This document shows, piece by piece, positions 23,532 through 33,258 of a stretch of DNA of 64,000 bases. The notes under the pieces are model-generated. The model saw only the letters and a program-made list of their open reading frames with translations. It was not told the origin of the DNA and searched no databases. How positions within the stretch are numbered: the stretch's first letter is position 1; every line of letters begins with the position of its first letter. Origin of the DNA: Asaia sp037151935 (GTDB taxonomy: Bacteria; Pseudomonadota; Alphaproteobacteria; Acetobacterales; Acetobacteraceae); the NCBI RefSeq assembly GCF_051628905.1, contig NZ_CP157575.1, positions 2,976,001 through 3,040,000 on the forward strand. Direction: 5' to 3'. A program made the translations under genes and the position numbers.

Positions 23532-24476
23532 ATGCTGTCGATTCAGGGGCGACACGCACTCGCAAAGCTGATGCTGCCGTTCTTTTTCGTGCTGGCGATC
23601 GGCCTTATCATGCTCGGCCTGACACGACGTCAGGCCGTCGACTCCCTGCGTATAACGCTGGCTGACGGCCTCGCTCCCGCCTATCAGCTTATGGCAGCGC
23701 CAGAGACAGCTTTTGCGCATTTGCGTCAGACGGTCACGGGGCTGACCGACATTGCCGGCGAGAATGCCCGTCTGCGCGCCGAAAACCAGAAGCTGCGGCG
23801 CTGGTATGACGTAGCTGTCGCACTCGCTGATGAAAACGCCCAGCTAAAGGCCAGTCTGCACTGGATCCCCGATAACGCGCCTAATTTTGTCAGCGGTCAC
23901 GCGCTGCGCGATGCGGGCGGGCTGTACGGCCGCTCGGTCCTTCTGGCGGTTGGCGACAACCATAATATCGTGCCGGGCGATGTCGCGCTCGATGCCTCGG
24001 GTGTGCTCGGTCGCGTTACCGAGACGGGCGCACGCACAGTGCGCATCCTGATGATCAATGACGATGCGAGCCGTATTCCGGTCATGCTGACGGCATCACG
24101 CGGCAACGCCATCATGGCAGGCGATGGCTCGCCTTATCCGAGGCTTATCTATTACGCGCAGGATAATCGCCCCGTTGAGGGCGAGCGTGTGGTCACGGGT
24201 GAGCAGCCCGCACCTGACGGTCATGAGCACGGGGCTTTTGCCGGTATGCCGGGTGGGCTCGTCGTGGGAACGGTGCATTATCTGCGCCCCGGCACACCCG
24301 TGGTCGTGCCGGAAGCCTCTCTCGATCATCCCGATATCATCCGTGTCTTCGACTATATGAGTGCCGATCACGCGGGGCCTGAGGCGCCCGGTCGCGTCAG
24401 ATTGATGCCGCCAATGCCTGTCGCACCAGAACTGCCTTTCGTGCCGTTCCAGAAGCCGACAAAGGGGCAGGGCTAG
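23532..24476 (+). CDS. mreC: Rod-shape-determining protein MreC
   Basis: A 314-residue periplasmic scaffold of the elongasome. One N-terminal membrane segment (LMLPFFFVLAIGLIMLGL), a coiled coil (about residues 70-105, ITDIAGENARLRAENQKLRR) and the double beta-barrel domain (GRSVLLAVGDNHNIVPGDVAL, GVLGRVTETGARTVRILMINDDASRIPV). MreC binds PBP2 and activates it. Its start lies 21 bases after the mreB stop. Confidence 0.94.
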   Translation: MLSIQGRHALAKLMLPFFFVLAIGLIMLGLTRRQAVDSLRITLADGLAPAYQLMAAPETAFAHLRQTVTGLTDIAGENARLRAENQKLRRWYDVAVALADENAQLKASLHWIPDNAPNFVSGHALRDAGGLYGRSVLLAVGDNHNIVPGDVALDASGVLGRVTETGARTVRILMINDDASRIPVMLTASRGNAIMAGDGSPYPRLIYYAQDNRPVEGERVVTGEQPAPDGHEHGAFAGMPGGLVVGTVHYLRPGTPVVVPEASLDHPDIIRVFDYMSADHAGPEAPGRVRLMPPMPVAPELPFVPFQKPTKGQG

Positions 24477-24479
24477 GTC

Positions 24480-25046
24480 ATGGTCGGTCACCGTCACAAC
24501 CCCGATAGTCACCCCGGCATCGCGCCCCGCGCCACGCTGCGTCGTCGTCTCGATCAGCTCATGCGGGCGTTGCTGCCGTCGCTGTTTATCGTACTCTGCG
24601 CGCTCATCCTTTCCGCAGGTCTTGGCATTCCTGGCCAGAACGAGCTGTGTTTCGGCATTGCGTCGAGTACGGTGTTTTTCTGGTCTGCGCACAGGCCGCA
24701 ATCCATGACGCCGCTCATGACCTTCTGTGTGGGACTCGTCTGCGAGGTGCTGAGCTTCGGACCGCCGGGCGTGTTCGTGTTTTCCCTGCTTGTCTTTCAT
24801 GGCGTGGCGCATCTGTGGCGCTACGGGCTCAGTCGTATCAGCTTTCTGTTCGGCTGGGCTTTACTGGGTGGGCTCGCCCTTGTTTTGTCGTTGTTCGGAT
24901 GGATCATCGCGTGTATCGGGACGTTGGCAATGATGTCTCCGGTGCCGAGTCTCTTTCAGGCAGCGGTGACTATTGGTATCTATCCGACATTGAGCGCCCT
25001 GTTTGTATGGGCGCGTCGCACGGTGGCAGACCCTGAACAAGCCTGA
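24480..25046 (+). CDS. mreD: Rod-shape-determining protein MreD
   Basis: A 188-residue polytopic membrane protein with five or six hydrophobic segments, e.g. LLPSLFIVLCALILSAGLG and FVFSLLVFHGVAHLW. Primary sequence is poorly conserved in this family; the call rests on size, topology and position between mreC and the PBP2 gene. It starts 3 bases after mreC. Confidence 0.85.
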   Translation: MVGHRHNPDSHPGIAPRATLRRRLDQLMRALLPSLFIVLCALILSAGLGIPGQNELCFGIASSTVFFWSAHRPQSMTPLMTFCVGLVCEVLSFGPPGVFVFSLLVFHGVAHLWRYGLSRISFLFGWALLGGLALVLSLFGWIIACIGTLAMMSPVPSLFQAAVTIGIYPTLSALFVWARRTVADPEQA

Positions 25047-25136
25047 AGGCCCGGTTTTGAGCATGATGTTCCGTCGCAGCGCAGTGCTTCCTGATGGACG
25101 CCCGACAGGCGAACGCGCAGCCATGACCGGAGCGCG

Positions 25137-27080
25137 ATGCGGGATTGTCATCGCGCAATGAAGTTCAGGCGCGATAAATCCTCCCGGTCCCGTAATCCAT
25201 CGCGGATGCGCGCCAAGCGCGATGAGATCACCCCTTCACGCGGCGTCTTTACCCGCCGTGCGCTGCTGGTTCTGGCGACCCAGGCGGGCGTTCTGGGCGT
25301 TCTTGGCAAGAAGCTCTACGACCTGCAGGTGCATGACGGCGACCATCTGCGCGATCTCGCAGCCCGCAACCGCACGAGCAAGCGGCTTCTGGCCCCGGCA
25401 CGCGGGCAGATCGTCGATCGTTTCGGCCTGCAACTTGCGGGTAACAAGGTCAACTGGCGCGCGCTCCTCATGCCTGAGGAGACGACCGATATTCATGCAA
25501 CCATCGCGCGTTTCGGCCAGATTATCGCGCTGGATGAGCGCGATCAGGCCCGTATCGAGCGCGATCTGCGCCATATACGCAAATATGTGCCCGTCGCGCT
25601 TAAGGACTTCCTGAGCTGGGACGACATGGCGCGTATCGAGCTCAACGCGCCGAGCCTGCCCGGTGTGCTTATCGATGTCGGTACGACGCGGCTTTATCCC
25701 TACGGGCCGCAGCTGGCGCATATCGTCGGCTATGTCGCCCCCCCCAATGAGCGCGATGTCGCCTCGACCCCGATGATGGCGTTGCCTGGTATGCGGGCCG
25801 GTCGCGCGGGCATCGAACAGACGCAGGATCTGCTTTTGCGCGGCGAGCCCGGCTCGGTCGAAATGGAAGTCAATTCCAAGGGCCGGGTCATGGGCGAGAT
25901 GGATCGCATCGACGGGCAGCAGGGTGATGAGGTTGTTCTGACAATCGATGCCGGTCTGCAGCAGATGGTGCTCAACCGCATCGGCGATCAGGCGGCAAGC
26001 GTTGTAGTCATGGATTGCCGCAATGGCGAGGTGCTGGCCATGGTCAGCACGCCGTCTTTCGACCCGTCTCTCTTCGATTCAGGTGTGAGCCACGCACAAT
26101 GGATCGAGTGGACCAATAACGTTCGCACGCCGCTTATCAACAAGACGGTCGCCGGTGTCTATCCGCCGGGCTCCACCTTCAAGCCCGCCGTGGCGCTCGC
26201 GGCACTGCAATCCGGTCTCGTCAGTCCGCAGGACCGCTTTACCTGCCCCGGCTATTACGACATGGGCGGGGTGCGCTTCCATTGCTGGTCGCGCTGGGGT
26301 CATGGCAGCATCACCATGCAGCAGGCTCTCATGTATAGCTGCGACGTCTATTTCTATCTGGCGGCGCGCAAGATCGGCATGGAGCCCATCAAGGCCATGG
26401 CGAATGGTTTCGGTCTGGGCACCAAGCTCGATATCGAGCTGCCCCATACCCGTGCCGGTGTCATCCCCACGCCGGAATGGCGCCAGAAACACGGCTTTCA
26501 CTGGAATGGCGGCGACACGGTCAATGCCGGTATCGGCCAAGGCTTCGTGCAGGTAACACCGCTCGAACTTGCGACCTATGTGTCGCGCATTGCCTCGGGG
26601 CGCAATGTCACGCCGCATCTGGTGCGCAAGATCAATGAGCGCGATTCAGACCATACGCCGCTCGATGCCGCACCCGCCCTCGAAATTCCCGATGCCCATC
26701 TCTCGGTCATTCGACAGGGCATGTTCGATGTGGTCAATGCCCCGCGCGGTACGGCCCCCAAGGCCAGGCTGAGCCTTCCCGATATCGCGATGGCAGGCAA
26801 GACAGGCTCGGCTCAGGTGCGACGCGTCTCACGCGCCCTGCGAGAAAGCGGCCACTTCAACTCGATGAATCTGCCATGGGAGGAGCGTCCCCACGCGCTC
26901 TTCATCTGCTTTGCGCCCTATGATGCGCCACGCTATGCGATTGCGGTGGTCATCGAGCATGGCAATGGCGGCGCCGATGCCGCAGCCCCTCTGGCACGCG
27001 ATATCATGACGGATACGCTTTTGCGTGACCCGGTCAATCACGACCATGCCCCCGGTCAGGCCGTCGCGGACGCCGAATAG
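25137..27080 (+). CDS. mrdA: Peptidoglycan D,D-transpeptidase, penicillin-binding protein 2
   Basis: A 647-residue class B PBP that cross-links lateral wall peptidoglycan. A basic cytoplasmic tail, one membrane segment (RALLVLATQAGVLGVLG), the pedestal domain, then the transpeptidase: catalytic serine in PGSTFKP, second motif SCD in MYSCDVYFY, and KTG in MAGKTGSAQV. The ATG at 25137 has GGAG upstream; the ATG at 25158 (MKFRRDK) is an alternative. It precedes rodA with overlapping stop/start, matching their paired enzymatic work. Confidence 0.95.
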   Translation: MRDCHRAMKFRRDKSSRSRNPSRMRAKRDEITPSRGVFTRRALLVLATQAGVLGVLGKKLYDLQVHDGDHLRDLAARNRTSKRLLAPARGQIVDRFGLQLAGNKVNWRALLMPEETTDIHATIARFGQIIALDERDQARIERDLRHIRKYVPVALKDFLSWDDMARIELNAPSLPGVLIDVGTTRLYPYGPQLAHIVGYVAPPNERDVASTPMMALPGMRAGRAGIEQTQDLLLRGEPGSVEMEVNSKGRVMGEMDRIDGQQGDEVVLTIDAGLQQMVLNRIGDQAASVVVMDCRNGEVLAMVSTPSFDPSLFDSGVSHAQWIEWTNNVRTPLINKTVAGVYPPGSTFKPAVALAALQSGLVSPQDRFTCPGYYDMGGVRFHCWSRWGHGSITMQQALMYSCDVYFYLAARKIGMEPIKAMANGFGLGTKLDIELPHTRAGVIPTPEWRQKHGFHWNGGDTVNAGIGQGFVQVTPLELATYVSRIASGRNVTPHLVRKINERDSDHTPLDAAPALEIPDAHLSVIRQGMFDVVNAPRGTAPKARLSLPDIAMAGKTGSAQVRRVSRALRESGHFNSMNLPWEERPHALFICFAPYDAPRYAIAVVIEHGNGGADAAAPLARDIMTDTLLRDPVNHDHAPGQAVADAE

Positions 27081-28234
27081 TGAACTGGCAAAAACGCCTC
27101 TGGCGCCCGGAGCCGAGTTTCCGGCTTCTGGGCAAGCTGCTTCAGATCAACTGGCTCTACGTTCTGCTGATCTGTGCCTTGGCCGGAGTGGGCTATCTCG
27201 CGCTTTATTCTGCCGGTGGCGGCTCGGCGAAGCCCTTCGCGCGCCCGCAAATGGTGCGCTTTGGCTTCGGTCTGGTGATGATGATCACTGTGGCGCTTAC
27301 CAGCCCGCGCCTGCTGCGTCTGCTTTCCATTCCGGTCTATCTGGGGGCGGTCACCCTGCTCGCTCTGGTGCTGCATATGGGCCATGTGGGTAAGGGCGCA
27401 GAACGCTGGATCAACCTTGCCGGGTTACAGTTCCAGCCTTCCGAATTCGCGAAGATCGCTCTGGTTCTGGCACTGGCGAGCTGGTTCCACCGTATCGACA
27501 ACAAGCGCATGGGTAACCCGCTGCGTCTGATCCCGCCCGCGCTGCTGACGCTCATTCCTGTAGGGCTTGTGCTGAAAGAGCCCAATCTCGGCACGGCGGT
27601 CATTATCGGGCTGATCGGTGCGACGATGTTCTTTGCCGCCGGTATGCGCTTGTGGCAGATCGCCCTGCTTGTCGCGCCAGTGCCGTTTCTGGGCAAGTTT
27701 GTCTATGCCCATCTGCATGATTACCAGAAGGCGCGTATCGACACGTTCCTGCATCCTGAACATGATCCGCTCGGGGCCGGATATAACATCATCCAGTCCA
27801 AGATCGCCCTCGGTTCGGGCGGGATGTGGGGCGAGGGCTATCTGCGTGGCACGCAGGGCCAGCTGAACTTTCTGCCCGAGAAACAGACCGATTTCATTTT
27901 TACCATGATCGGTGAGGAATGGGGCTATGCGGGGGCCGTGTCGGTCATCGGTCTGTTGGCCTTGCTGGTGGTGGGCGGGATGCTCATGTCCATGCGCAGC
28001 CGAAACCAGTTCGGACGTCTTCTGGCGCTGGGTATTTCGGTGGATTTCTTTCTCTACTGCGCCGTCAATCTGTCGATGGTCATGGGGGTGATCCCGGTCG
28101 GTGGCGTGCCTCTGCCGCTTATCTCCTATGGTGGCTCGGCCATGCTGACCATGATGTTCGGCTTCGGCCTGCTGCTTTCCTCCTGGGTGCATCGCAATGA
28201 TCGCGATCTCCCTGCGGTGCGTGACGATCTCTGA
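27080..28234 (+). CDS. rodA: Peptidoglycan glycosyltransferase RodA (SEDS family)
   Basis: A 384-residue SEDS polymerase with about ten membrane segments. Marks include GAERWINLAGLQFQPSEFAKIALVLALA, FLPEKQTDFIFTMIGEEWGYAG and the C-terminal VGGVPLPLISYGGSAMLTMMFGFGLL. It polymerises glycan strands with PBP2. It starts with GTG that shares a base with the mrdA stop (TAGTG), giving tight coupling. Last gene of the mreBCD-mrdA-rodA unit. Confidence 0.96.
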   Translation: MNWQKRLWRPEPSFRLLGKLLQINWLYVLLICALAGVGYLALYSAGGGSAKPFARPQMVRFGFGLVMMITVALTSPRLLRLLSIPVYLGAVTLLALVLHMGHVGKGAERWINLAGLQFQPSEFAKIALVLALASWFHRIDNKRMGNPLRLIPPALLTLIPVGLVLKEPNLGTAVIIGLIGATMFFAAGMRLWQIALLVAPVPFLGKFVYAHLHDYQKARIDTFLHPEHDPLGAGYNIIQSKIALGSGGMWGEGYLRGTQGQLNFLPEKQTDFIFTMIGEEWGYAGAVSVIGLLALLVVGGMLMSMRSRNQFGRLLALGISVDFFLYCAVNLSMVMGVIPVGGVPLPLISYGGSAMLTMMFGFGLLLSSWVHRNDRDLPAVRDDL

Positions 28235-28246
28235 AAAACCGCCAAG

Positions 28247-28633
28247 ATGAGCCGTATCAGACCGCCGACGCCAGCCGCTAGAAAAGCCTATCGTCAAACG
28301 AGCTATGCGATCGGTTCGATAGTTTTAAGCATCGGCGCTCGACCAATATGCTGGCCCTTCGAAGGGCAGCCTCTCGTCCTGATCGGCGCCTGCAATCCGA
28401 GCGGGCTTCGTCTGTCCGATACCCAGAACGCCCGTCTCATGCAGCATCTGCGCGCACGTCTCGGCAGGGCGTCGGTGTTGAACGGTGAGGGGCGCTGGCG
28501 AGGCTGGTCAGAGCCTTTTTTTGCGGTTGCATTGCCCTTGGCCAAGGCGCGTGTTCTGGCTCGGATTTTCGGCCAAAACGCGCTGGTTCATGTCAGCCCG
28601 GGCCGTCCCGTTCGTCTCGTCTGGCTGACCTGA
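28247..28633 (+). CDS. DUF3293 family protein
   Basis: A 128-residue soluble protein. LVLIGACNPSGLRLSDTQNARLMQHLRARL and a late WSEPFFAVALPLAKARVLARIFGQNALVHV match the DUF3293 pattern: an NP-S motif, N-x-x-L helix, then a W-x-E-P strand and a GQNA end. The function of this family is not established. It starts 13 bases after rodA and could be co-transcribed, but its ribosome binding site is weak. Confidence 0.7.
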   Translation: MSRIRPPTPAARKAYRQTSYAIGSIVLSIGARPICWPFEGQPLVLIGACNPSGLRLSDTQNARLMQHLRARLGRASVLNGEGRWRGWSEPFFAVALPLAKARVLARIFGQNALVHVSPGRPVRLVWLT

Positions 28634-28638
28634 TTATC

Positions 28639-29529
28639 TCAGCCCGTCCGGGGCCCTCCGTCACGCAGAAGCGTGCAAAAGGCCTGCTCGGCAGGAGAGA
28701 GGCTGCGAGCGCCGAGGGCCAGAGCGAAATGCCGCTCGGGAAAAGGCATGGAGACAGGGCAGAGCAGTCCGTTTTCGATCAGGCCCGAGACCACACTGGC
28801 TGAAAGAACCGTAGCTGCACGTCCCGTGCTGATCATGGTGGCGATGGCCTCGTTCGAGGTCAGTTCCATGACGATGTCGAGGCTTTCAGGGGCGATCCCC
28901 CATCCTTCTAGGGCGGTTTCGAAGCTCGCCCGTGTGCCAGACCCTTTTTCCCGCAGGACCCACGGCGTTTCTGTGAGGGCGCTCGCTTCGGGCGGGGTCT
29001 GCGCCCAGGCGTGTTCGGGGCTCACCACGAGCAAGAGCTGATCGCGGGCGAGGATTTCGGTTTCCAGAAACGAGCCGGTTGCAACTCCTTCGATCAGGCC
29101 GAAGCCGATCGTTCCTGCGGCAAGCTGCGCACAGATCTCCTCCGTATTGCTGATGGTCATGCCGAGCGTCACCTCGGGATGAAGGGCCGCAAAACGGTTG
29201 AGCCGCGCAGGCAGCCAGTAGCTCGCCAGTGTCTGGCTGGCCCAGACATGCAGCCTGCCCGTGCGCAAACTGCCGAGATCCTCCAGACATTCGCGCGCCG
29301 CCAGCGCACGCGCCTGCACGGCCCGTGCCTCCTGCAGAAAGACACGCCCTGCTTCGGTAAGCAGAATGCGGCGCCCCACGCGGTCGAAAAGCCTGATGCC
29401 GAAGCTGTTTTCAAGAGTCATGATGGCATGGCTTACAGCCGATTGCGTCAGAGCCAGCGCCTCAGAGGCGCGGGTCATATGCTGCCTCTCTGCCACGGCG
29501 ATGAAAATGCGAAGCTGCTCGAGCGTCAT
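28639..29529 (-). CDS. LysR family transcriptional regulator
   Basis: A 296-residue LTTR. The winged HTH is at the N-terminus (MTLEQLRIFIAVAERQHMTRASEALALTQSAVSHAIMTLE) and the effector-binding domain follows (GRLHVWASQTLASYWLPARL, VVSPEHAW). It resembles the CysB/CbbR-like branch often annotated as YeiE/CysL types. Its ATG overlaps the stop of the DUF202 gene (ATGA), so it is the last gene of a unit with DUF202 and the FAD protein rather than a divergent regulator. Effector unknown. Confidence 0.88.
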   Translation of the reverse strand: MTLEQLRIFIAVAERQHMTRASEALALTQSAVSHAIMTLENSFGIRLFDRVGRRILLTEAGRVFLQEARAVQARALAARECLEDLGSLRTGRLHVWASQTLASYWLPARLNRFAALHPEVTLGMTISNTEEICAQLAAGTIGFGLIEGVATGSFLETEILARDQLLLVVSPEHAWAQTPPEASALTETPWVLREKGSGTRASFETALEGWGIAPESLDIVMELTSNEAIATMISTGRAATVLSASVVSGLIENGLLCPVSMPFPERHFALALGARSLSPAEQAFCTLLRDGGPRTG

Positions 29530-29906
29530 GACGGCAGCACGCCCAGAAGCGACAGCAAAATGGCGCCGACAAGCAGGGAGAGAAACAGGCAGAACAGCCC
29601 TTCCAGCCCGTTGAGCGCGATTTCTCTCGGCTCCTCCGAGGAGAGGGCGGCTTTGACCTTGCGAAAACGCCACCAGCTTGCAGGCAGCAACAGAAGCCCG
29701 GCGCAGATCGTCAGCACCCCCACCCAGGCCGAAGACCCGGGCAGGGTGGGCATGCCGTCATGATGCTCTGAGCCGATCAGCCGCAGAAAGATGTTGAACT
29801 TGGCAAGCATGCAGCCGATCGCCACCATGGCGAGCGCCGTACGCACCCAGGCAAGAAACGTGCGCTCATTGGCGGCGTGGTCGGTATACCGGCTTATCAT
29901 GCGCAC
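29526..29906 (-). CDS. DUF202 family membrane protein
   Basis: A 126-residue protein with three membrane segments. AANERTFLAWVRTALAMVAIGCMLAKF is the DUF202 (YidH-like) signature, followed by WVGVLTICAGLLLLPASWW and LFCLFLSLLVGAILLSLL. Function of the family is unknown. Its start overlaps the end of the FAD protein gene by 10 bases and its stop overlaps the LysR start, so the three genes form a tight operon. Confidence 0.85.
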   Translation of the reverse strand: MRMISRYTDHAANERTFLAWVRTALAMVAIGCMLAKFNIFLRLIGSEHHDGMPTLPGSSAWVGVLTICAGLLLLPASWWRFRKVKAALSSEEPREIALNGLEGLFCLFLSLLVGAILLSLLGVLPS

Positions 29907-31255
29907 AGATCCTGAAGTGGGGCCTGGGTCAGAAGCCCATCGAGTGTCGTCGCAAGATCATAGGCCTGACCGCGTATTTCGGGAATGGCGATAGACTCGA
30001 ACAACGTGCCCTGACGGGCGGGGCCAAGGGTATAGAGCGCCTGCCGCGCCGTGCCGTCCGACGCGACAAGCTGCCCCCGTTCCGTCGTATCCAGCCCTGC
30101 GCCGCCCTGACCCGTCCGGGCAAATTTCCTGTCGAGCAGATCGCGAAGAACGGGGGAATTCACCCTGTCGTAGCGCAGGCTCGGCCCCGTGCAGTTGAGC
30201 ACATGGGCAGCATGAAGAATTTCGATCCGGTCATGATACCTGACTGTCACGCGCAACCCGTCAGCCACCGCCTCGATTTTCTGCAAATGCCCGGCGCGCA
30301 GCGAAAGCGTACCGCTCGCCAGACCGGCATCGAGCGCCTCGGCAATGCGCGGTGCCATGCGGTGACGCACCACGTCCCAGCGTCTTTGCAGATGACGCCG
30401 GAACCGCGCGCGCTCCTGCGGGGGCAAGGCGGCCCAGAGCTGATTGGTGACAGAACGCAGGCTGTCGATACAGGCGCGCCACGGAATGCCCTGCTTCAGC
30501 GCGGCATTGAACAGGTGCAGATAGGCGGTGCAGCGCGGCGCGCAGGCACCCGGTGCGATGACAGGCGCATCGAGTTTCGGTGCCGGTGCATGACGACTGG
30601 GAAACTGGGCGTGGCGGGAAATAATGGTGATCTTGCCAGAATGACCCGCCGCACGAAGCTGCATGATCTGGTCGACCGCCGTCAGGCCGCTGCCAATCAG
30701 CAGCACAGGGTCGGTCGGTTTGATGGCCTCGATAACCCCACCTGCCCAGACCTGATGGTGATAGCAACCGCTTTCCAGAAGGTCGGCGGGAATGCCGGGC
30801 AGGAGCGGCGGCGCAAAATGGCCGAGTGCCAGAACGACATGGCGCGCGCGCAGGCAGCGCCCGTCATCGAGATGCAGCGTGGTGATGTCGGCGTCTGGCG
30901 CACAGCGTTCGACCCGCGCCCTGATATGCAGCGGCGCTGCCTGACGAAACAGATCCTGAAGATAGAGCCCATAAATGGCGCGCGGGATGAAAGCACCTGC
31001 CCCGATCTCAGGGGCGATCTTGCGTCTCAGCCAGCCAAGAAAATGCCCGGCCTCATCGGCGAGGGCGCTCATCCCGCTTGCAGGTACGTTGAGCAGGTTT
31101 TCGACGCTGCGCGTGCCATAGGCGAGACCCAGGGCAGGCTGCGGGCCCGGATCGATCACGACGCAGCCCCGGCTGTGCCGGTGGCGCAAATTCCAGGCCA
31201 GCAGCGTGGCGCTCGCACCGCCGCCAATGATCGCGATATCGTGGATCTCTGTCAT
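29897..31255 (-). CDS. FAD/NAD(P)-binding protein (COG4529-like)
   Basis: A 452-residue flavoprotein. The N-terminal dinucleotide fold IAIIGGGASATLLAWNL is followed by GLAYGTRSVENLLNVPASGMSALADEAGHFLGWL, typical of the COG4529/YdhS-like group. A second nucleotide-binding segment is VLLIGSGLTAVDQIMQL, and HVLNCTGP is a late FAD motif. The reaction is not known; members are predicted oxidoreductases. The start at 31255 is chosen for its GAGG site 8 bases upstream. First gene of the FAD-DUF202-lysR unit. Confidence 0.8.
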   Translation of the reverse strand: MTEIHDIAIIGGGASATLLAWNLRHRHSRGCVVIDPGPQPALGLAYGTRSVENLLNVPASGMSALADEAGHFLGWLRRKIAPEIGAGAFIPRAIYGLYLQDLFRQAAPLHIRARVERCAPDADITTLHLDDGRCLRARHVVLALGHFAPPLLPGIPADLLESGCYHHQVWAGGVIEAIKPTDPVLLIGSGLTAVDQIMQLRAAGHSGKITIISRHAQFPSRHAPAPKLDAPVIAPGACAPRCTAYLHLFNAALKQGIPWRACIDSLRSVTNQLWAALPPQERARFRRHLQRRWDVVRHRMAPRIAEALDAGLASGTLSLRAGHLQKIEAVADGLRVTVRYHDRIEILHAAHVLNCTGPSLRYDRVNSPVLRDLLDRKFARTGQGGAGLDTTERGQLVASDGTARQALYTLGPARQGTLFESIAIPEIRGQAYDLATTLDGLLTQAPLQDLCA

Positions 31256-31361
31256 GATCAGCCTCACTTCTTTCTGTGAGGCCGAGTATCGGGCAGTATC
31301 CTAAATCGTTCCAATTGATTGATATGCTCGGAACAATCGAATTATTCTATTGAATGCGAGG

Positions 31362-32153
31362 CTAGCCGAAACGGTAGCCCGAGAGCGGCTTGCCGAGCAC
31401 CGTACCGGCGAAATCGAGATAGGCTGCTTCCCCTGTCGCGGCACCAGCGGCGACCATCAGGGGCAGAAGATGCTCTTCGCGAGGATGGGCGGCGCGGGCA
31501 CCGGGGGCGTGGCGCCAGTCGCGTAATGCCTGCTCGCGTGTGGAAGGGTCCCTCATCGCTGCCTGCAACCAGCGATCGAAAGACTCCGCAGCCGGATCGG
31601 ACGTTGCGCCCGAGAAAAACCCGCCAATATTGTGATAGGACTGGCCACTGCCGATGATCAGCACGTTCTCCGCCCGCAATGGCGCGAGTGCGCGGCCAAG
31701 AGCGAGATGCGCCTCAGGATCGAGATCCTGCCGCAGCGAAAGCTGAACCACGGGAATATCCGCATCTGGAAAGGCGATTTTAAGCGGTACGAAGACCCCA
31801 TGATCCCAGCCGCGTGTCATTTCGCGCTCGGTCTCGATACCGGCATCGTCGAGTAGTGTTGCGACACGGGCGGCAAGGGTGGGGCTGCCCGGCGCAGGCC
31901 ATTCCAGTGCATAGGTATGGGGCGGAAACCCGCCATAATCGTAGAGAAGCGATGGCGACGTGCCGAAATGGATACGTGGCACCCTGCCTTCCCAATGGCC
32001 GGAAATGACCAGCAGGGCATCCGGTCGCCCTGGCAGCGCCGACGCGAACCCTGCAAGATAGGTTTCGAGCGGCGACCAGGCGCGGCGCATCGGGCCTGGC
32101 TCGAGAAAGAAACATGGCCCACCGCCATGATTGATGAAGAAACTCGGTTGCAT
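31362..32153 (-). CDS. Class III extradiol dioxygenase (4,5-DOPA dioxygenase/YgiD-like)
   Basis: A 263-residue LigB-superfamily ring-cleavage enzyme. Metal ligands are visible in FINHGGGP, VISGHWE and SGQSYHNIGGF, and the catalytic His in DHGVFVPLKIAFP. Enzymes of this type (YgiD, plant DODA) bind Zn or Fe and open catechol rings such as L-DOPA. The physiological substrate cannot be told from sequence. It is divergent from the LysR gene at 32230, a frequent arrangement for this family. Confidence 0.87.
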   Translation of the reverse strand: MQPSFFINHGGGPCFFLEPGPMRRAWSPLETYLAGFASALPGRPDALLVISGHWEGRVPRIHFGTSPSLLYDYGGFPPHTYALEWPAPGSPTLAARVATLLDDAGIETEREMTRGWDHGVFVPLKIAFPDADIPVVQLSLRQDLDPEAHLALGRALAPLRAENVLIIGSGQSYHNIGGFFSGATSDPAAESFDRWLQAAMRDPSTREQALRDWRHAPGARAAHPREEHLLPLMVAAGAATGEAAYLDFAGTVLGKPLSGYRFG

Positions 32154-32229
32154 GAGAGCGAGCCTATCCTGTCTTATCTGTCGCGATCAGAGATAAAAAA
32201 CCGATCGATTCTATCGTACGGGGTGATGG

Positions 32230-33153
32230 ATGCTGGGAACGCTTTCCCTCGATCAGCTTCGTGTGCTGGTCACGATCGAGGAAACCGGCAGTTTTTCTGC
32301 TGCCGGACGCAGGCTGAACCGGGCGCAATCGGCCATCAGCCAGGCCATCGCAACGCTCGAAGCCACGCAGGGCGTTACTCTATTCGACCGCTCGGGCCAT
32401 AAGCCCGCCCTGACGGAAATGGGGCGGGTTCTGGTGGGGCAGGCGCGGCGTGTGCTGTCGGGCGCGGCGCAGTTCGAAGCTCTGACAGCCGCAATCAGGG
32501 AGGGAGTCGAGCCGGAATTGGCCGTGGCGATCGACCCCCTCGTGCCGACAGGCGCGTTCATGGAAAGCCTGCACGCGTTGAAGGAGCGGTTTCCCCATCT
32601 CCCCGTCAGCTTCTCGACCGAAGGGCTGGGTGGCGCCGAGCGTCGTCTACGCCAGGGCGATGCGTCTCTCGCGCTCTGCGTGCTGCTTTTCGGCGTCCCT
32701 GAAGATCTGATCGCGGTACCTGTCTGCGATGTGGTGCTTGTGCCGGTCGTGTCTGCCAGCCACGAACTAGCCCGTCTCGGGCGGCCTGTGACGCGCGCCG
32801 ATCTGGCGGAGCATGTCCAGCTCGTTCTCTCGAACCCGTCAGCCCCGGACGGGCCGAGTTACGGTGTGCTGAGCCCTAAGCGATGGCGTTTTGTCGAATT
32901 GGGGCGGCGCTTCGACTTCCTTCTCGGCGGTCTGGGCTGGTGTCGTATGCCCGATTATCTCGTCGAGGCACCGCTACGCGAGGGCAGGCTGGTGAAGATC
33001 GACATTGTCGATGACGACCCCGACGCGCCAGCGCCACGGCGCATTTATGCCGCGACCATGCGCGATCGCGCGTTGGGCCGGGCGGGAAGCTGGCTGCTGG
33101 ACGATCTGAGAGCACGTATTTCCGTCCAGGCGGAAGGAGCTGGCGAAAGGTAG
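32230..33153 (+). CDS. LysR family regulator, divergent from the dioxygenase
   Basis: A 307-residue LTTR with N-terminal HTH LDQLRVLVTIEETGSFSAAGRRLNRAQSAISQAIATLE and an effector domain containing LPVSFSTEGLGGAERRLRQGDASLALCV. The intervening 76 bases would hold both promoters and an operator. It probably controls the extradiol dioxygenase gene. Confidence 0.88.
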   Translation: MLGTLSLDQLRVLVTIEETGSFSAAGRRLNRAQSAISQAIATLEATQGVTLFDRSGHKPALTEMGRVLVGQARRVLSGAAQFEALTAAIREGVEPELAVAIDPLVPTGAFMESLHALKERFPHLPVSFSTEGLGGAERRLRQGDASLALCVLLFGVPEDLIAVPVCDVVLVPVVSASHELARLGRPVTRADLAEHVQLVLSNPSAPDGPSYGVLSPKRWRFVELGRRFDFLLGGLGWCRMPDYLVEAPLREGRLVKIDIVDDDPDAPAPRRIYAATMRDRALGRAGSWLLDDLRARISVQAEGAGER

Positions 33154-33258
33154 CCCTGATCGCAGCCGGGACACAAATTCGTCGTCTCTGTTTGCTTTTG
33201 GTTGCATCGGGCTTCGATTGTGGTTCCGATAACGATCTCACTGGCGAAGGGCGATGCG

